A program made the translations under genes and the position numbers. A stretch of DNA of 64,000 nucleotides, taken from positions 186,001 through 250,000 of the forward strand of contig NZ_JACHBW010000009.1 in NCBI RefSeq assembly GCF_014200455.1, in the 5' to 3' direction. The notes below the pieces were generated by a model. It searched no databases and was not told the origin of the DNA. It worked only from the letters and a program-made list of their open reading frames with translations. Shown in pieces: positions 44,638-53,585 of this stretch; positions within the stretch are counted from its first letter, which is position 1; every line of letters starts with the position of its first letter. The DNA is from Paraburkholderia bannensis. GTDB taxonomy: Bacteria; Pseudomonadota; Gammaproteobacteria; Burkholderiales; Burkholderiaceae.

Positions 44638-45907
44638 TGCGCGCGGTCACGGTGGTTGCAGGCGCAACGACAGGTGAGCGAGCATCGGCGATATCGTCGC
44701 TGATCAGCAAGGCGACGGATTCTGCCGTGGCCGCCGACAGCGTCCAGCCGAGGTGCCCGTGCCCCGTGTTGTAGAACACGTTGCGCTGCCTGCCGCGCCC
44801 GACCCTGGGCAACATGCTGGGCAGCATCGGGCGCAGTCCCGCCCACGGAATCACGCGCGCAGTCGAGATCGACGGGAAGTGCGTGCGCGCCCAGCGCACC
44901 AGCGGCTCGATCCGGTCTGAACGGATGTCGCGATTTGCGCCGTTGATTTCCGCTGTGCCCGCAATGCGAAAGCGATCCGCACCCAGGCGGCTCGTGACGA
45001 TTTTCGCGGCGTCGTCCAGCAGACTCACCCACGGCGCGCACTCCTGGCTACGCGCATCGTCGAGACAGACGGTAATCGAATAGCCCTTCACCGGATACAC
45101 ATTGACGTGATCGCCCACTTGCGCAGCCAGGGCGCGGCTGCCCACGCCCGCGCAGATCACCACGCGATCGAAGGTGGAAACCGAAGGCAGCGCGTCGCGT
45201 GACGTGGCGATCGAAACCGTGCCGTGTTGTGCCTCGCTGATCGATTGCACCGTGGTGTCGTATTGAAACGCGACGCCCAGTCGCTCGCAGGCCAGCGCAA
45301 GGCCACGCGTGAACTTGTGAATGTCGCCGGTGGAATCGGATTCGGTAAAGAAGCCGCCGTAGAAGTCGCCTTGCAACGTTGGCTCGATTGCGCGGATCTC
45401 GTCGGGCGTGACGGCGCGCCGATCCAGGCCGCCTTCGCGCAGCAGCGCATTGACTTTCGTCGCAGCGTCGAATTCCTTGCGGGTTGCATAGAAGTGCAAA
45501 ATACCACGCTGTTCGTGATTGAAATCGATCGATTCGCGTTGGGCAATCGAAAATAAATGTTCGCGCGCGGCAATCGCCAGACGCACGGTTTCGATCGTAT
45601 TGCTGCGGTAATTCGGAATCTGCCGCAGAAATTCGCCGATCCAGCTGTACTTGTGCCAGTTGGGGCGAGGATTCATCAGCAGCGGGGCGTCGCGCCTCAT
45701 CATCCAGCGCAGGCCCTTGAACACGGTTGCGCGGCTGTTCCAGACTTCCGCATTGCTCGCGGAAAGCTGGCCGCCGTTTGCGAACGATGTTTCCATCGCA
45801 GCGTAACGGTGGCGATCGATGACGGTGACGCTATGGCCGCGCCGTGCGAGTGCATAGGCGGTAGTGACGCCGGTAATGCCGGCGCCGATAACGGCGATTC
45901 GTGACAT
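44630..45907 (-). CDS. D-amino acid dehydrogenase (DadA) family FAD oxidoreductase
   Basis: The 425-residue protein begins with a dinucleotide-binding motif (IAVIGAGITGVTTAYALARR), then the DadA signature SFANGGQLSASNAEVWN. It ends with the family segments PWAGLRPMLPSMLPRVGR and NTGHGHLGWTLS. DadA deaminates D-amino acids at the inner membrane and passes electrons to quinone. A tandem glycine riboswitch stands directly upstream, so in this strain the enzyme may oxidise glycine or be induced when glycine is abundant. No alanine racemase gene (dadX) is adjacent, unlike in the classic dad operon. Confidence 0.9.
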   Translation of the reverse strand: MSRIAVIGAGITGVTTAYALARRGHSVTVIDRHRYAAMETSFANGGQLSASNAEVWNSRATVFKGLRWMMRRDAPLLMNPRPNWHKYSWIGEFLRQIPNYRSNTIETVRLAIAAREHLFSIAQRESIDFNHEQRGILHFYATRKEFDAATKVNALLREGGLDRRAVTPDEIRAIEPTLQGDFYGGFFTESDSTGDIHKFTRGLALACERLGVAFQYDTTVQSISEAQHGTVSIATSRDALPSVSTFDRVVICAGVGSRALAAQVGDHVNVYPVKGYSITVCLDDARSQECAPWVSLLDDAAKIVTSRLGADRFRIAGTAEINGANRDIRSDRIEPLVRWARTHFPSISTARVIPWAGLRPMLPSMLPRVGRGRQRNVFYNTGHGHLGWTLSAATAESVALLISDDIADARSPVVAPATTVTARTS

Positions 45908-45981
45908 GACATGGTCCAGAGTGCAGTGACTGCGCGCTTGAGCGCAGTGGGCATCGCCGGCCGATTACAACCGGCGCCGAT

Positions 45982-46168
45982 GCCCCATCTGTCCATGTAC
46001 CTGAGAGTTTCGCCCGCGCGCTTACGACGCGCATGGCTCCCCTTCGGTGGGCGCCACCAGGACGGTGCGCCGCTCTCCAGATGTTCCGGCTGCGTGGTCC
46101 TTTTGCCTGAGAGTTTCCGGGGCGGTTGCTCCGTCGGCGTCGTTCCGGTAGAACGATCTCTTCCATGC
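45982..46168 (-). promoter_or_regulatory. Tandem glycine riboswitch
   Basis: Read on the minus strand, two glycine aptamers follow one another. The first (about 46168-46085) has GGAAGAG at its start and GAAACTCTCAGGCAAAAGGAC at its core; the second (about 46078-45982) starts GGAGAGCGG and has GAAACTCTCAGGTACATGGA before its closing strand. The double core is the hallmark of this class. It ends about 75 bases before the DadA-like start. Most tandem glycine riboswitches turn genes on when glycine binds. Confidence 0.93.
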
Positions 46169-46333
46169 AGCGTGTGAGAACGCCACAAGATTAGCCGTGC
46201 GCCGCGCCCACGGCAACCGCTTTTTCAAAATTCGGTCTGCGATGTTTCGCATATGGGTTTAACCGGAATCAGACGCACGCTCGTGACGGCGGGCATACGC
46301 CGTTGCTTCTGAGCGAGGCCCGCGCGCCGCCCA

Positions 46334-47434
46334 TCAGAAGTTGTGCACGAGGCCGATGATTTCCGTCGTGATGTTCTTGCCCGCCCCCACGGCGATGCCG
46401 GGGCCTGCTGCATCCGTGACCGTGAAAGCCGTCGATCCGTGATTGCGCACGCCCGCCACGCCCGCGTAGAAGCCCGTGCGCTTGGACAGCAGATAGTCGT
46501 AGCGTACGGCCCACGAGAGCGCGTGGCCGTCGCCGCCCGATCGCAGCCAGTACTGGCCGAAGCTTGCGAGCAAGGAGCCGCCCGCAACGTGACGGATCAG
46601 TGCGTTCACTTCGTAGAAGTCGTGATTGGGTGTGGCGTAGGCGCTGGAAATCGAGTTGTTCACGCCGGTGGCGTTGCGATGCATCTGGTAAAGCGCGGCG
46701 GTTTTCAGCCCGCCGAAATCGTACGACGCACCGATCAGGTAGTAGCGGCCCGTGGCGACCGGCGTGGTCGTGGTGAGCGTGGCGGTGGGTGCGAAACGCT
46801 GCTGCAGATAGTCGACATCGGCGGAAAACGCCCCCGCCTTGAAGTTCAGCCCCGCAGACAGCGTGTCTCCCAGCGATGCCGGCACGCCGCTCGACCCGTT
46901 CGCGCCGCGTGCATACAGCGCGCGCAGCGTGAAGCCCGCGATTTCCGGCGAGGCGTAGCGCAGCGAATTCGCGGTGCGCGCGACCGGCACGAACACATAG
47001 TTGTTGGTGGCATTGCCCCACGCCAGCGCGTTGAGTTCGCCGATCGAATAGGTCACGTAGCTCAGGAACAGCGGCGTGTAGTTGTTGCCCGCCTGAATCT
47101 GGCCGAACGGTCCGCGCACGCCGATCCACGCCTCGCGATTGAAGAGCGCCGTGCTGCTGGCCATCGCGCCTGAGTTCGCGTTGAAGCCATTTTCCAGTTT
47201 GAAGACCACGGTATAGCCCGCACCCAGATCCTCCTTGCCGAAGAAGCCCCAGCGCGAGGGCGCGACGGAACTCGACGCCTCGCGCACGACGGTCCGGCCG
47301 CCCGTATTGGCGACCTGGATCGCCGTATCGATGATGCCGTAGAGCGTGACCGACGACTGGGCGTGGACGCCGGATGCGCCCAGCGTGGCGGCGGCCGTGA
47401 CCAGGGCCGTGGTGGCGAACGGTGCAAATTTCAT
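46334..47434 (-). CDS. Trimeric outer-membrane porin, Omp32-type
   Basis: The 366-residue product starts at the ATG at 47434 with AGGAG upstream and has a signal peptide cleaved after GVHAQ. Porin segments follow: SSVTLYGIIDTAIQV, SRWGFFGKEDLGAGYTVVF, REAWIGVRGPFGQIQ, and the final strand IIGLVHNF ending in Phe. It should form a channel for small solutes. It lies beside the GntR regulator and the aromatic cluster, and its upstream region carries TTTTGTRTA-type sites like those before the catabolic operon. It probably admits that cluster's substrate. Confidence 0.92.
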   Translation of the reverse strand: MKFAPFATTALVTAAATLGASGVHAQSSVTLYGIIDTAIQVANTGGRTVVREASSSVAPSRWGFFGKEDLGAGYTVVFKLENGFNANSGAMASSTALFNREAWIGVRGPFGQIQAGNNYTPLFLSYVTYSIGELNALAWGNATNNYVFVPVARTANSLRYASPEIAGFTLRALYARGANGSSGVPASLGDTLSAGLNFKAGAFSADVDYLQQRFAPTATLTTTTPVATGRYYLIGASYDFGGLKTAALYQMHRNATGVNNSISSAYATPNHDFYEVNALIRHVAGGSLLASFGQYWLRSGGDGHALSWAVRYDYLLSKRTGFYAGVAGVRNHGSTAFTVTDAAGPGIAVGAGKNITTEIIGLVHNF

Positions 47435-47484
47435 CTCGTCTCCTGAACGGTGCCGTCGATATGCGGCACTCTCTGAAAGCAGGA

Positions 47485-47529
47485 GTTTTGTGTACGGGAG
47501 AGCGTCGGTCAATAAAAAATATACAAAAC
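47485..47529 (-). promoter_or_regulatory. Pair of inverted TTTTGTRTA sites before the porin
   Basis: GTTTTGTGTA (47485-47494) and TATACAAAAC (47520-47529) face each other upstream of the porin start. The same element in both orientations occurs before the catabolic operon at 48488-48520. They are candidate binding sites for the GntR regulator encoded between the two. Confidence 0.5.
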
Positions 47530-47584
47530 TATCGAAAACACCAGGTTGTGTATTCGACGAGCGGAATTTGAAGAATCCTGCGCA

Positions 47585-47622
47585 AACGCCCGCCCTCGCT
47601 CCCCAGACGGGGCGCGGGCGTT
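47585..47622 (-). terminator. Hairpin after the GntR gene
   Basis: A 9-base outer stem AACGCCCGC/GCGGGCGTT with an inner CCCC/GGGG pair lies about 46 bases after the GntR stop codon on the minus strand. It lacks a T run. It probably separates the GntR gene from the porin gene. Confidence 0.5.
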
Positions 47623-47667
47623 GCCAGCGAGCGGGAAAAACGGCGGCGATGCGGCTGGGCGCGAAGC

Positions 47668-48396
47668 TCAGCGCGAAGGCGGAAACAGATCGGCGTCCGC
47701 GAGGATGATGTCGGCGGTCTGACGGTAGTGCGTGGTGAGGAGCTGGATGGCGAGCGCGGCGTCGCCAGCCACCACGGCATCGAGCATCGACTTGTGCTCC
47801 GCGCCCTCATGGCGCTTGGGGAACACGCGCCGCACCGAGAGTTGGCGGTAGCGGTAAAGCTGGTCGGCCAGTTGTTCGCAGAAGTTGATGAGCCAGCGCG
47901 ACTGGCACCCGCCGATCAGCGCGCGATGGAACTCGCGGTGGCGGCGTTCCCACTCGGGGTTCTCCTTGTATTCGCTTTCGCTGAGCGAGCGCGGCACCTT
48001 GGAGAGCCGGTGGTAGGCCAGCACGACCTCTTCTTCCCATTCGACCGAGCGGCTTGCAAAGGCCTCGCGCAGGGCGACTTCCTCCAGCCAGCAGCGCGTT
48101 TTGGTGATCTCCTGCAGGTCGCTCGCGCTGATGCCGGCCACCGCGAAACCGCGCTGGTCGCGCCGCTCGACCAACCCGTCCGAGGTGAGGCGGTTGAGCG
48201 CCTCGCGCACCGGCGTCTGGCCGGCCTGGTACTGGTCGCACAGAAACTCGATCTGGAGTTTGCGGCCCGGTTCGAGCTTGCCGTCCAGCAGGTCGGCGCG
48301 GATGCGGTCATACAGGTTCGTGGCCAGCGTGGCGGCGCTTGCGCCGCCCGCGCCCGCGGGTGGCGCGGGAAAAGTCACTGTGCGGGACAAGTTCAC
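47668..48396 (-). CDS. GntR-family regulator, FCD (FadR/VanR) subclass
   Basis: The 242-residue protein has a GntR winged helix (NLYDRIRADLLDGKLEPGRK, then TPVREALNRLTSDGLVERRD). An FCD effector domain follows, with EITKTRCWLEEVALREAF and FHRALIGGCQSRW metal-ligand-type segments. The start is taken as GTG 48396, which has AGAGG upstream; an ATG further out is possible. FCD regulators bind organic acids. The gene sits between the porin and the catabolic operon, and matched TTTTGTRTA sites before both make it the likely regulator of the cluster. Confidence 0.88.
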   Translation of the reverse strand: MNLSRTVTFPAPPAGAGGASAATLATNLYDRIRADLLDGKLEPGRKLQIEFLCDQYQAGQTPVREALNRLTSDGLVERRDQRGFAVAGISASDLQEITKTRCWLEEVALREAFASRSVEWEEEVVLAYHRLSKVPRSLSESEYKENPEWERRHREFHRALIGGCQSRWLINFCEQLADQLYRYRQLSVRRVFPKRHEGAEHKSMLDAVVAGDAALAIQLLTTHYRQTADIILADADLFPPSR

Positions 48397-48487
48397 ACCT
48401 CTGCATTGTTTCGTTTGCGTGAAAGTATATCCGATCTGTCTTTCATTCCCGCCGTCGGCGACAACCATGGGGTTTTCCCCATGTAAA

Positions 48488-48520
48488 TACACAAAATCAT
48501 CGACATCGCAGTTTTGTATA
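48488..48520 (+). promoter_or_regulatory. Pair of TTTTGTRTA sites before the catabolic operon
   Basis: TACACAAAAT (48488-48497) and GTTTTGTATA (48511-48520) lie 54-86 bases before the GlcG-like start, about two helix turns apart. They match the pair before the porin. They are candidate operators of the GntR regulator. Confidence 0.5.
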
Positions 48521-48573
48521 TATTATGATCGTCGACAGATCGAAACGCAGGACCGAGGCAGGAGAACGACAAG

Positions 48574-48999
48574 ATGCAGACTTTGACACTGGATCAGGCC
48601 AACCGCATCGCGGCCGCTGCGCTGGGCGCCGCCCGGCGCGACGGCTTTCGTGCGATGGCGCTGGTGGTACTCGACGCAGCGGGCCAGTTGAAGTTGGCGA
48701 CGCGCGAAGACGGCGCCACGCCGTTGCGTGTGGACATTGCACATGGCAAGGCCGCTGCGGCATTCGGCATGGGCGTCAACACGCGCACGCTGCATGAGCG
48801 CGCCAGCGCCAACCCGGTGTTCTTCAACGCCATCGCGCCCGCGCACGGCGGCAAGTTCATTGCGCAGACCGGGGCGGTCGTGATCGTCTCGGCAGATGGC
48901 CAGGTGCTGGGCGCGATTGGCGCGAGCGGCGGCACTGGCGATGAAGACGAGGCCATCTGCATCGAGGGCCTGCGCGCAGCCGGCCTCGCGCACCGTTGA
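48574..48999 (+). CDS. GlcG/HbpS family haem-binding-like protein
   Basis: The 141-residue protein matches the GlcG/HbpS fold: LTLDQANRIAAAALGAAR, MALVVLDAAGQLKLATRED, AHGKAAAAFGMGVNTRTL and GAIGASGGTGDEDEAICIEG. This family occurs in glycolate and aromatic catabolic operons; HbpS binds haem, but a catabolic role is not settled. It has no signal peptide. It is the first gene of the operon and its stop is 12 bases before the next ATG. Confidence 0.88.
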   Translation: MQTLTLDQANRIAAAALGAARRDGFRAMALVVLDAAGQLKLATREDGATPLRVDIAHGKAAAAFGMGVNTRTLHERASANPVFFNAIAPAHGGKFIAQTGAVVIVSADGQVLGAIGASGGTGDEDEAICIEGLRAAGLAHR

Positions 49000-49010
49000 G
49001 GCAAGACGCG

Positions 49011-50039
49011 ATGCAAGCCGCTTACCGCTGCGCCTGTCACGGCATCGACGTTCACGCGCATATCGTGCCCGCCGGATTTCCGTCCTACCTGGGCGCGCGT
49101 GCGCCACGCGACTGGCCGTCGATGCAGCCCGCGCACGCCTGCCATCGCCATGTGGTGATCGACGAGAAGATCTATCGCACGGTGTCCGATCTGTGCTGGG
49201 ACACGGATAAGCGCATTGCCGATATGGACGCGCAGAACGTGGCGATCCAGGCGATCTCGCCGATGCCCGAACTGCTCTCCTACTGGATGGAAGCCGCCGA
49301 CGCGCTGCCGCTCTTGCAATACCTCAACGACACCATCGCGCAAATGTGCGAAGCGAGCGCGGGCCGCATGGTGGGGCTGGGCGCGGTGCCGTTGCAGGAC
49401 GTCGAGATGGCGATAGGCGAACTCGAACGGCTGATGCGCACGCCGGGTTTCGCAGGCGTGGAGATTGGCAGCAATATCAATGGCGCGCCCATTGGCGCGG
49501 CGCAGTTCGATGCCTTTTTCGAGGCCTGCGAGGCGCTGGGCGCGGCGGTGTTCGTCCACGCGCTGCGGCCCACGGGCAAGGAGCGCCTGGTGGGGCCGGC
49601 GCAACTGGTGCAGGCGCTCGCGTTTCCTACCGATGTGGGGCTGGCGGCGGCGTCGGCTATTACTTCGAATCTGATCGTCAGGCGTCCAAAGCTTCGGATT
49701 GCGTTTAGCCACGGCGGCGGCACGCTGGCTTCGCTGCTGCCGCGTCTGGAGCAGGCCAGCCAGGTGTTCGCGCCGCTGCGCGAAACGCTCGCGCTTTCCC
49801 CGCGCGAGCAGGCGCGCCGTCTCTGGTACGACTCGCTCGTCTTCGATGCGCCCACGCTGCGCCATCTCGTCGAGACGTTCGGCGATACGCGCGTGATGCT
49901 GGGCACCGATTATCCGTTTGCGTTTCGCGAGCGCGACCCCGTGGGCGGCGTGCAGGCGCTTGGCCTCGACGCGGCCGCCGCGCAACGGCTCATCTATCGC
50001 AACGCCCGGGAATTCCTGGGCATCAGGAATGGAGCATGA
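49011..50039 (+). CDS. Amidohydrolase-2 family (ACMSD-like) decarboxylase or hydrolase
   Basis: The 342-residue protein matches the ACMSD branch of amidohydrolases. It has the HxH pair in GIDVHAHIVP, a mid-protein VFVHALRP histidine, IAFSHGGGTL, and the late metal-binding GTDYPFAF aspartate. Enzymes of this branch decarboxylate products of ring cleavage or aromatic acids with a single divalent metal. Next to an extradiol dioxygenase, decarboxylation of a carboxylated ring-fission product is a reasonable guess. The ATG at 49011 is used; TTG 48996 is an alternative. Confidence 0.85.
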   Translation: MQAAYRCACHGIDVHAHIVPAGFPSYLGARAPRDWPSMQPAHACHRHVVIDEKIYRTVSDLCWDTDKRIADMDAQNVAIQAISPMPELLSYWMEAADALPLLQYLNDTIAQMCEASAGRMVGLGAVPLQDVEMAIGELERLMRTPGFAGVEIGSNINGAPIGAAQFDAFFEACEALGAAVFVHALRPTGKERLVGPAQLVQALAFPTDVGLAAASAITSNLIVRRPKLRIAFSHGGGTLASLLPRLEQASQVFAPLRETLALSPREQARRLWYDSLVFDAPTLRHLVETFGDTRVMLGTDYPFAFRERDPVGGVQALGLDAAAAQRLIYRNAREFLGIRNGA

Positions 50040-50040
50040 C

Positions 50041-50946
50041 ATGACGCAGTGCCTCGTTACGGGCCTCAGAGGCATCGAGATCGGCGTACCCGATCTGGAA
50101 TTGGCCGCGCGCTTTTACGCGGACACCTGGCATCTCACCGAACTCACGCGCCGCCCGGAAAAAGTCTTTTTTCGCGGTACCGGCGCGGCGCATCACATTC
50201 TCACGCTGACGCAAAGCGAGCGCGCCGATGTGCGTGCGATCGAATTCAGCGTGGCCGAAGCCGCGCATCTCGACACGCTTGCGCAGGCCATCGTCGAACA
50301 TGGCGGCAAGCTGGTGTCCGGTCCCGCGCCGACGACCATGCCCGGCGGCGGCGCGCTGCTCGAAGCGCTGGACCCGCAGGGGCGCGTGCTGCGTTTTATT
50401 GCGGGCGATCGCAGCCACGCGAATACGGACAGCGTGAAAGACCGTCCGATCAAGATCACGCACGTCGTCCTCAATAGCGAGAACGTGGCCGTGGCGCAGG
50501 CCTTCTTCGAAAACGCGCTGGGTTTCAGGCTCTCGGACCGCACGCGCATCATGGCCTTCATGCGTTGTTCGAGCGACCACCACAGTATCGCGCTGGCGGA
50601 CGCGCAGGAAAACAGCCTCAATCACATCGCCTTCGTGATGCCCGATCTGGATTCGGTGATGCGCGGCGGCGGCCGCATGAACGACGCGGGTTATCCGATC
50701 GAGTGGGGCGTGGGCCGTCATGGTCCCGGCAATAACGTCTTCGCCTATTTTCTTGGGCCGTTCGATTTCGTTATCGAATATACGGCCGAAGTGCAGCAGG
50801 TGGACGACTCCTATCGCACCGGCGGCCCGGACGACTGGAAGTGGCCACCGGGGCGTATCGACCAATGGGGCGTGGGGCGCAATCCATCGGACAGGCTCAA
50901 GACTGCGCAGAAGAGGATTTTCTTCCGTCCGCCGCACGCCGGTTAA
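50041..50946 (+). CDS. Extradiol ring-cleavage dioxygenase, VOC type
   Basis: The 301-residue protein has two VOC modules: an N-terminal one starting GLRGIEIGVPDLELAARFYA and a catalytic one with the metal triad ITHVVLNSENV (His), LNHIAFVMPD (His) and FDFVIEYTAE (Glu). This is the type I catechol 2,3-dioxygenase layout, which cleaves a dihydroxylated ring next to the hydroxyls. GGAG stands six bases before the ATG at 50041; an in-frame ATG 12 bases earlier is less likely. Beside a flavin hydroxylase and a fumarylacetoacetase-type enzyme it fits a meta-cleavage route. Confidence 0.88.
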   Translation: MTQCLVTGLRGIEIGVPDLELAARFYADTWHLTELTRRPEKVFFRGTGAAHHILTLTQSERADVRAIEFSVAEAAHLDTLAQAIVEHGGKLVSGPAPTTMPGGGALLEALDPQGRVLRFIAGDRSHANTDSVKDRPIKITHVVLNSENVAVAQAFFENALGFRLSDRTRIMAFMRCSSDHHSIALADAQENSLNHIAFVMPDLDSVMRGGGRMNDAGYPIEWGVGRHGPGNNVFAYFLGPFDFVIEYTAEVQQVDDSYRTGGPDDWKWPPGRIDQWGVGRNPSDRLKTAQKRIFFRPPHAG

Positions 50947-50993
50947 GATTAGTTCGCATACCAGATAAATCCCTTCGAATCATCTAAAAGACC

Positions 50994-51869
50994 ATGAAAC
51001 TCGTTACTTTCCGATCGGGCGACACCACGCGCCTTGGCGTTATCGACGGCGATGAAGTTGTCGACCTCAACAAGGCCGATGCTTCCGTGCCCAGCGATCT
51101 GCGTGCGGCCCTCAAGGCCGGTATCGATCTGAACGCCGCCGCGCAACGCGCCATCGCCAGCGGCGAGCATCGCGCGCCGTATGCCTCGCTCGATCTCGCG
51201 CCCGTGGTGCCGGAGCCGGGCAAGATCGTCTGTCTCGGTCATAACTTCTTCGACCACGCGAAAGAGGGCGGCAATCTCAAGCCGGTCTATCCGCTGATTT
51301 TCTTCCGTGGCGCCTCGTCGCTGATCGGGCACGAGGATCCGGTGATCCGTCCGCGCGTCTCGGAAAAGCTCGACTACGAAGCCGAACTCATGATCGTGAT
51401 CGGCAAGCGTGCGCGCCACGTCAAGCGCGAAAATGCGCTCGATTATGTGTTCGGTTACGCGTGCTTCAACGATGTCTCCGTGCGCGACTATCAGAAGCGC
51501 ACGTCGCAATGGACCATCGGCAAGAATTTCGATGGCACCGGTTCGTTCGGCCCTTGGCTCGTGACCGCCGACGATCTGCCGCCGGGCGCAGAAGGACTCA
51601 CGCTGCGCCTCATCCTCAACGGCCAGGTGATGCAGCAGGCCAGCACCAGCGACATGATCTGGGGCGTGGCCGAAACCATCGAGCTACTCAGCGAATGCCT
51701 CACGCTCGAACCGGGCGATGTGGTGGCGATGGGCACGCCCGCCGGCGTGGGCTGGGCGCGCGAACCTTCGGTGTGGCTCAAGCATGGCGACCGCGTCGAA
51801 GTGGATATCGAACGCGTAGGCCGCCTGCAAAACACCGTGCAGGACGAGCAGAACGCACCGGGCGCATGA
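50994..51869 (+). CDS. Fumarylacetoacetate hydrolase (FAH) family enzyme
   Basis: The 291-residue protein has the FAH signature KIVCLGHNFFDHAKE, metal ligands in LDYEAELMIVIGK and GYACFNDVSVRDYQ, and the conserved GKNFDGTGSFGPW segment. Members hydrolyse C-C bonds of ring-cleavage products or act as isomerases or decarboxylases in the homoprotocatechuate and related pathways. It follows the dioxygenase by 47 bases and overlaps the monooxygenase by four. The exact step here is not determined by sequence. Confidence 0.9.
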   Translation: MKLVTFRSGDTTRLGVIDGDEVVDLNKADASVPSDLRAALKAGIDLNAAAQRAIASGEHRAPYASLDLAPVVPEPGKIVCLGHNFFDHAKEGGNLKPVYPLIFFRGASSLIGHEDPVIRPRVSEKLDYEAELMIVIGKRARHVKRENALDYVFGYACFNDVSVRDYQKRTSQWTIGKNFDGTGSFGPWLVTADDLPPGAEGLTLRLILNGQVMQQASTSDMIWGVAETIELLSECLTLEPGDVVAMGTPAGVGWAREPSVWLKHGDRVEVDIERVGRLQNTVQDEQNAPGA

Positions 51870-53473
51870 CGATGGCGGCGAACAACCATTACGAAGTGGT
51901 GGTGGTGGGCTTCGGCCCATCCGGCGCGGTGGCCGCGGGACTGCTCGGTCAGCGCGGGCGCAAGGTGCTGTGCGTCGACCGCTCACGCGAGGTGTACGAC
52001 AAGCCGCGCGCCATCGCCGTCGATCACGAAATCATGCGGGTGTTTCAGGGGCTGGGCGTGGTCGAGCGCATCGCCGAACACGTGGCGGTGTTTCCGCCCT
52101 CGGAGTATTACGGCGTGGACGGCCAGTTGATCAAGCGCATCGACACGGTGCCCAAGCCCTGGCCGCTAGGCTATATGCCGACCATGGTGTTCACGCAACC
52201 GCCCGTGGAGGCGGCGCTGCGCGAGCATGCGAGCGCCCTTGAATCGGTCGAAGTAGCGCTGGGCACGGAACTGGTCGGCTTCGAGGAAACCGCGCAAGGC
52301 GTGACGGTGAATCTCAAGGACGATGCGGGCAACACGCGCACCGTCACCTGCGATTACCTGATCGGTTGCGACGGCGCGTCGAGCACCGTGCGCACTCAAC
52401 TCGGCATCGCCTACGAAGACCTGGTGTTCGACGAGCCGTGGCTGGTGGTGGACGTGCGCGTGAATGAAAGCGGCATCGCGAAGCTGCCGAAGGTGGCGGT
52501 GCAGTACTGCGAGCCGTCGCGTCCGTGCACGTACATCGTCGGGCCGGGCGGGCATCGGCGCTGGGAAATCATGCTGATGCCGGGCGAAGACCCGCGCGAA
52601 ATGCAGACCGAGGCGCAAGTCTGGAAGCTGCTGTCGCGCTGGCTCACGCGCGAGGACGGCGAGCTGTGGCGCGCCGCGAGCTATCGCTTTCATGCGCTGG
52701 TGGCGCAGGAGTGGCGGCGCGGGCGCGTGTTCATCGCGGGCGATGCCGCGCATCAGCAGCCGCCGTTTATTGGTCAGGGCATGTGCCAGGGCATTCGCGA
52801 CGTCGTCAATCTGGTCTGGAAGCTCGACGCGGTGATGCAGGGCGAAGCGCAGAGCGCGCTGCTCGACAGCTACGCAGCCGAACGCGGCCTGCACGTGCGG
52901 CGGCTGACGACGCGCATCAAGGAGATCGGCAAGCTGATCTGCGAGCGCGACGTGGTGGCGGCGCGCGAGCGCGATGCGCGTTTGCTGCGCGAGGCGGGCG
53001 GCCAGATCAAGACGATTGCGCGCCAGGACATCGTGCCGAAGCTCGAAGCGGGACTGCTCGCGAATGCGGCGCATGCGGCCAACGGCACGCTGTTTCCGCA
53101 GCCGCGCGTGCTCCATGGCGATGAGGCGGATGAAGGCATGCTGCTCGATATCGTCGCGGGCGGCGCTGTTCCGGGCCGCTGGCGCATCGTGACGTTGGGC
53201 GGCGACGTTGTCACGGACGCGGTGCAGGCAGCCGCGCAACGCATCGGCGTGCAATTCATCGAGCTTGCGCCCGATGGCGACCTGCAACACGCGGCGGTCT
53301 TGCCGCAGACGCATCGCATCGTCGAAATCGACGGTGTGCTGGCGGGCTGGTTCCAGCGCAACGAATGCCGCGCGGCGATCGTGCGTCCCGACCACTATGT
53401 CTATGGCGTGGCAACCGATGCGGCGACGCTTGCCGCTTCGCTCTTGCAACTGGACGCGGCGCTGCACGGCTAA
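51866..53473 (+). CDS. FAD-dependent aromatic monooxygenase (MhpA-like)
   Basis: The 535-residue protein has the class A flavoprotein hydroxylase motifs: the N-terminal VVVVGFGPSGAVAAGLLGQR, the DG motif region DYLIGCDGASSTVR, and GRVFIAGDAAHQQPPFIGQG before the active site. A C-terminal thioredoxin-like tail follows. It would use NAD(P)H and oxygen to add a hydroxyl to a phenolic acid, as MhpA does with 3-(3-hydroxyphenyl)propionate. It starts at an ATG overlapping the FAH stop. It probably produces the diol that the extradiol dioxygenase cleaves. Confidence 0.92.
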   Translation: MTMAANNHYEVVVVGFGPSGAVAAGLLGQRGRKVLCVDRSREVYDKPRAIAVDHEIMRVFQGLGVVERIAEHVAVFPPSEYYGVDGQLIKRIDTVPKPWPLGYMPTMVFTQPPVEAALREHASALESVEVALGTELVGFEETAQGVTVNLKDDAGNTRTVTCDYLIGCDGASSTVRTQLGIAYEDLVFDEPWLVVDVRVNESGIAKLPKVAVQYCEPSRPCTYIVGPGGHRRWEIMLMPGEDPREMQTEAQVWKLLSRWLTREDGELWRAASYRFHALVAQEWRRGRVFIAGDAAHQQPPFIGQGMCQGIRDVVNLVWKLDAVMQGEAQSALLDSYAAERGLHVRRLTTRIKEIGKLICERDVVAARERDARLLREAGGQIKTIARQDIVPKLEAGLLANAAHAANGTLFPQPRVLHGDEADEGMLLDIVAGGAVPGRWRIVTLGGDVVTDAVQAAAQRIGVQFIELAPDGDLQHAAVLPQTHRIVEIDGVLAGWFQRNECRAAIVRPDHYVYGVATDAATLAASLLQLDAALHG

Positions 53474-53585
53474 AGCGGTTGCAAGCACCTGCATCGCGGA
53501 GCCGCTGTAACAAGCGCTTCGCGTGCCCACCCGGTCAACCGCCCAAAAGAGGCGGTGCCGGATACTACACAACACGGAGACAAGC

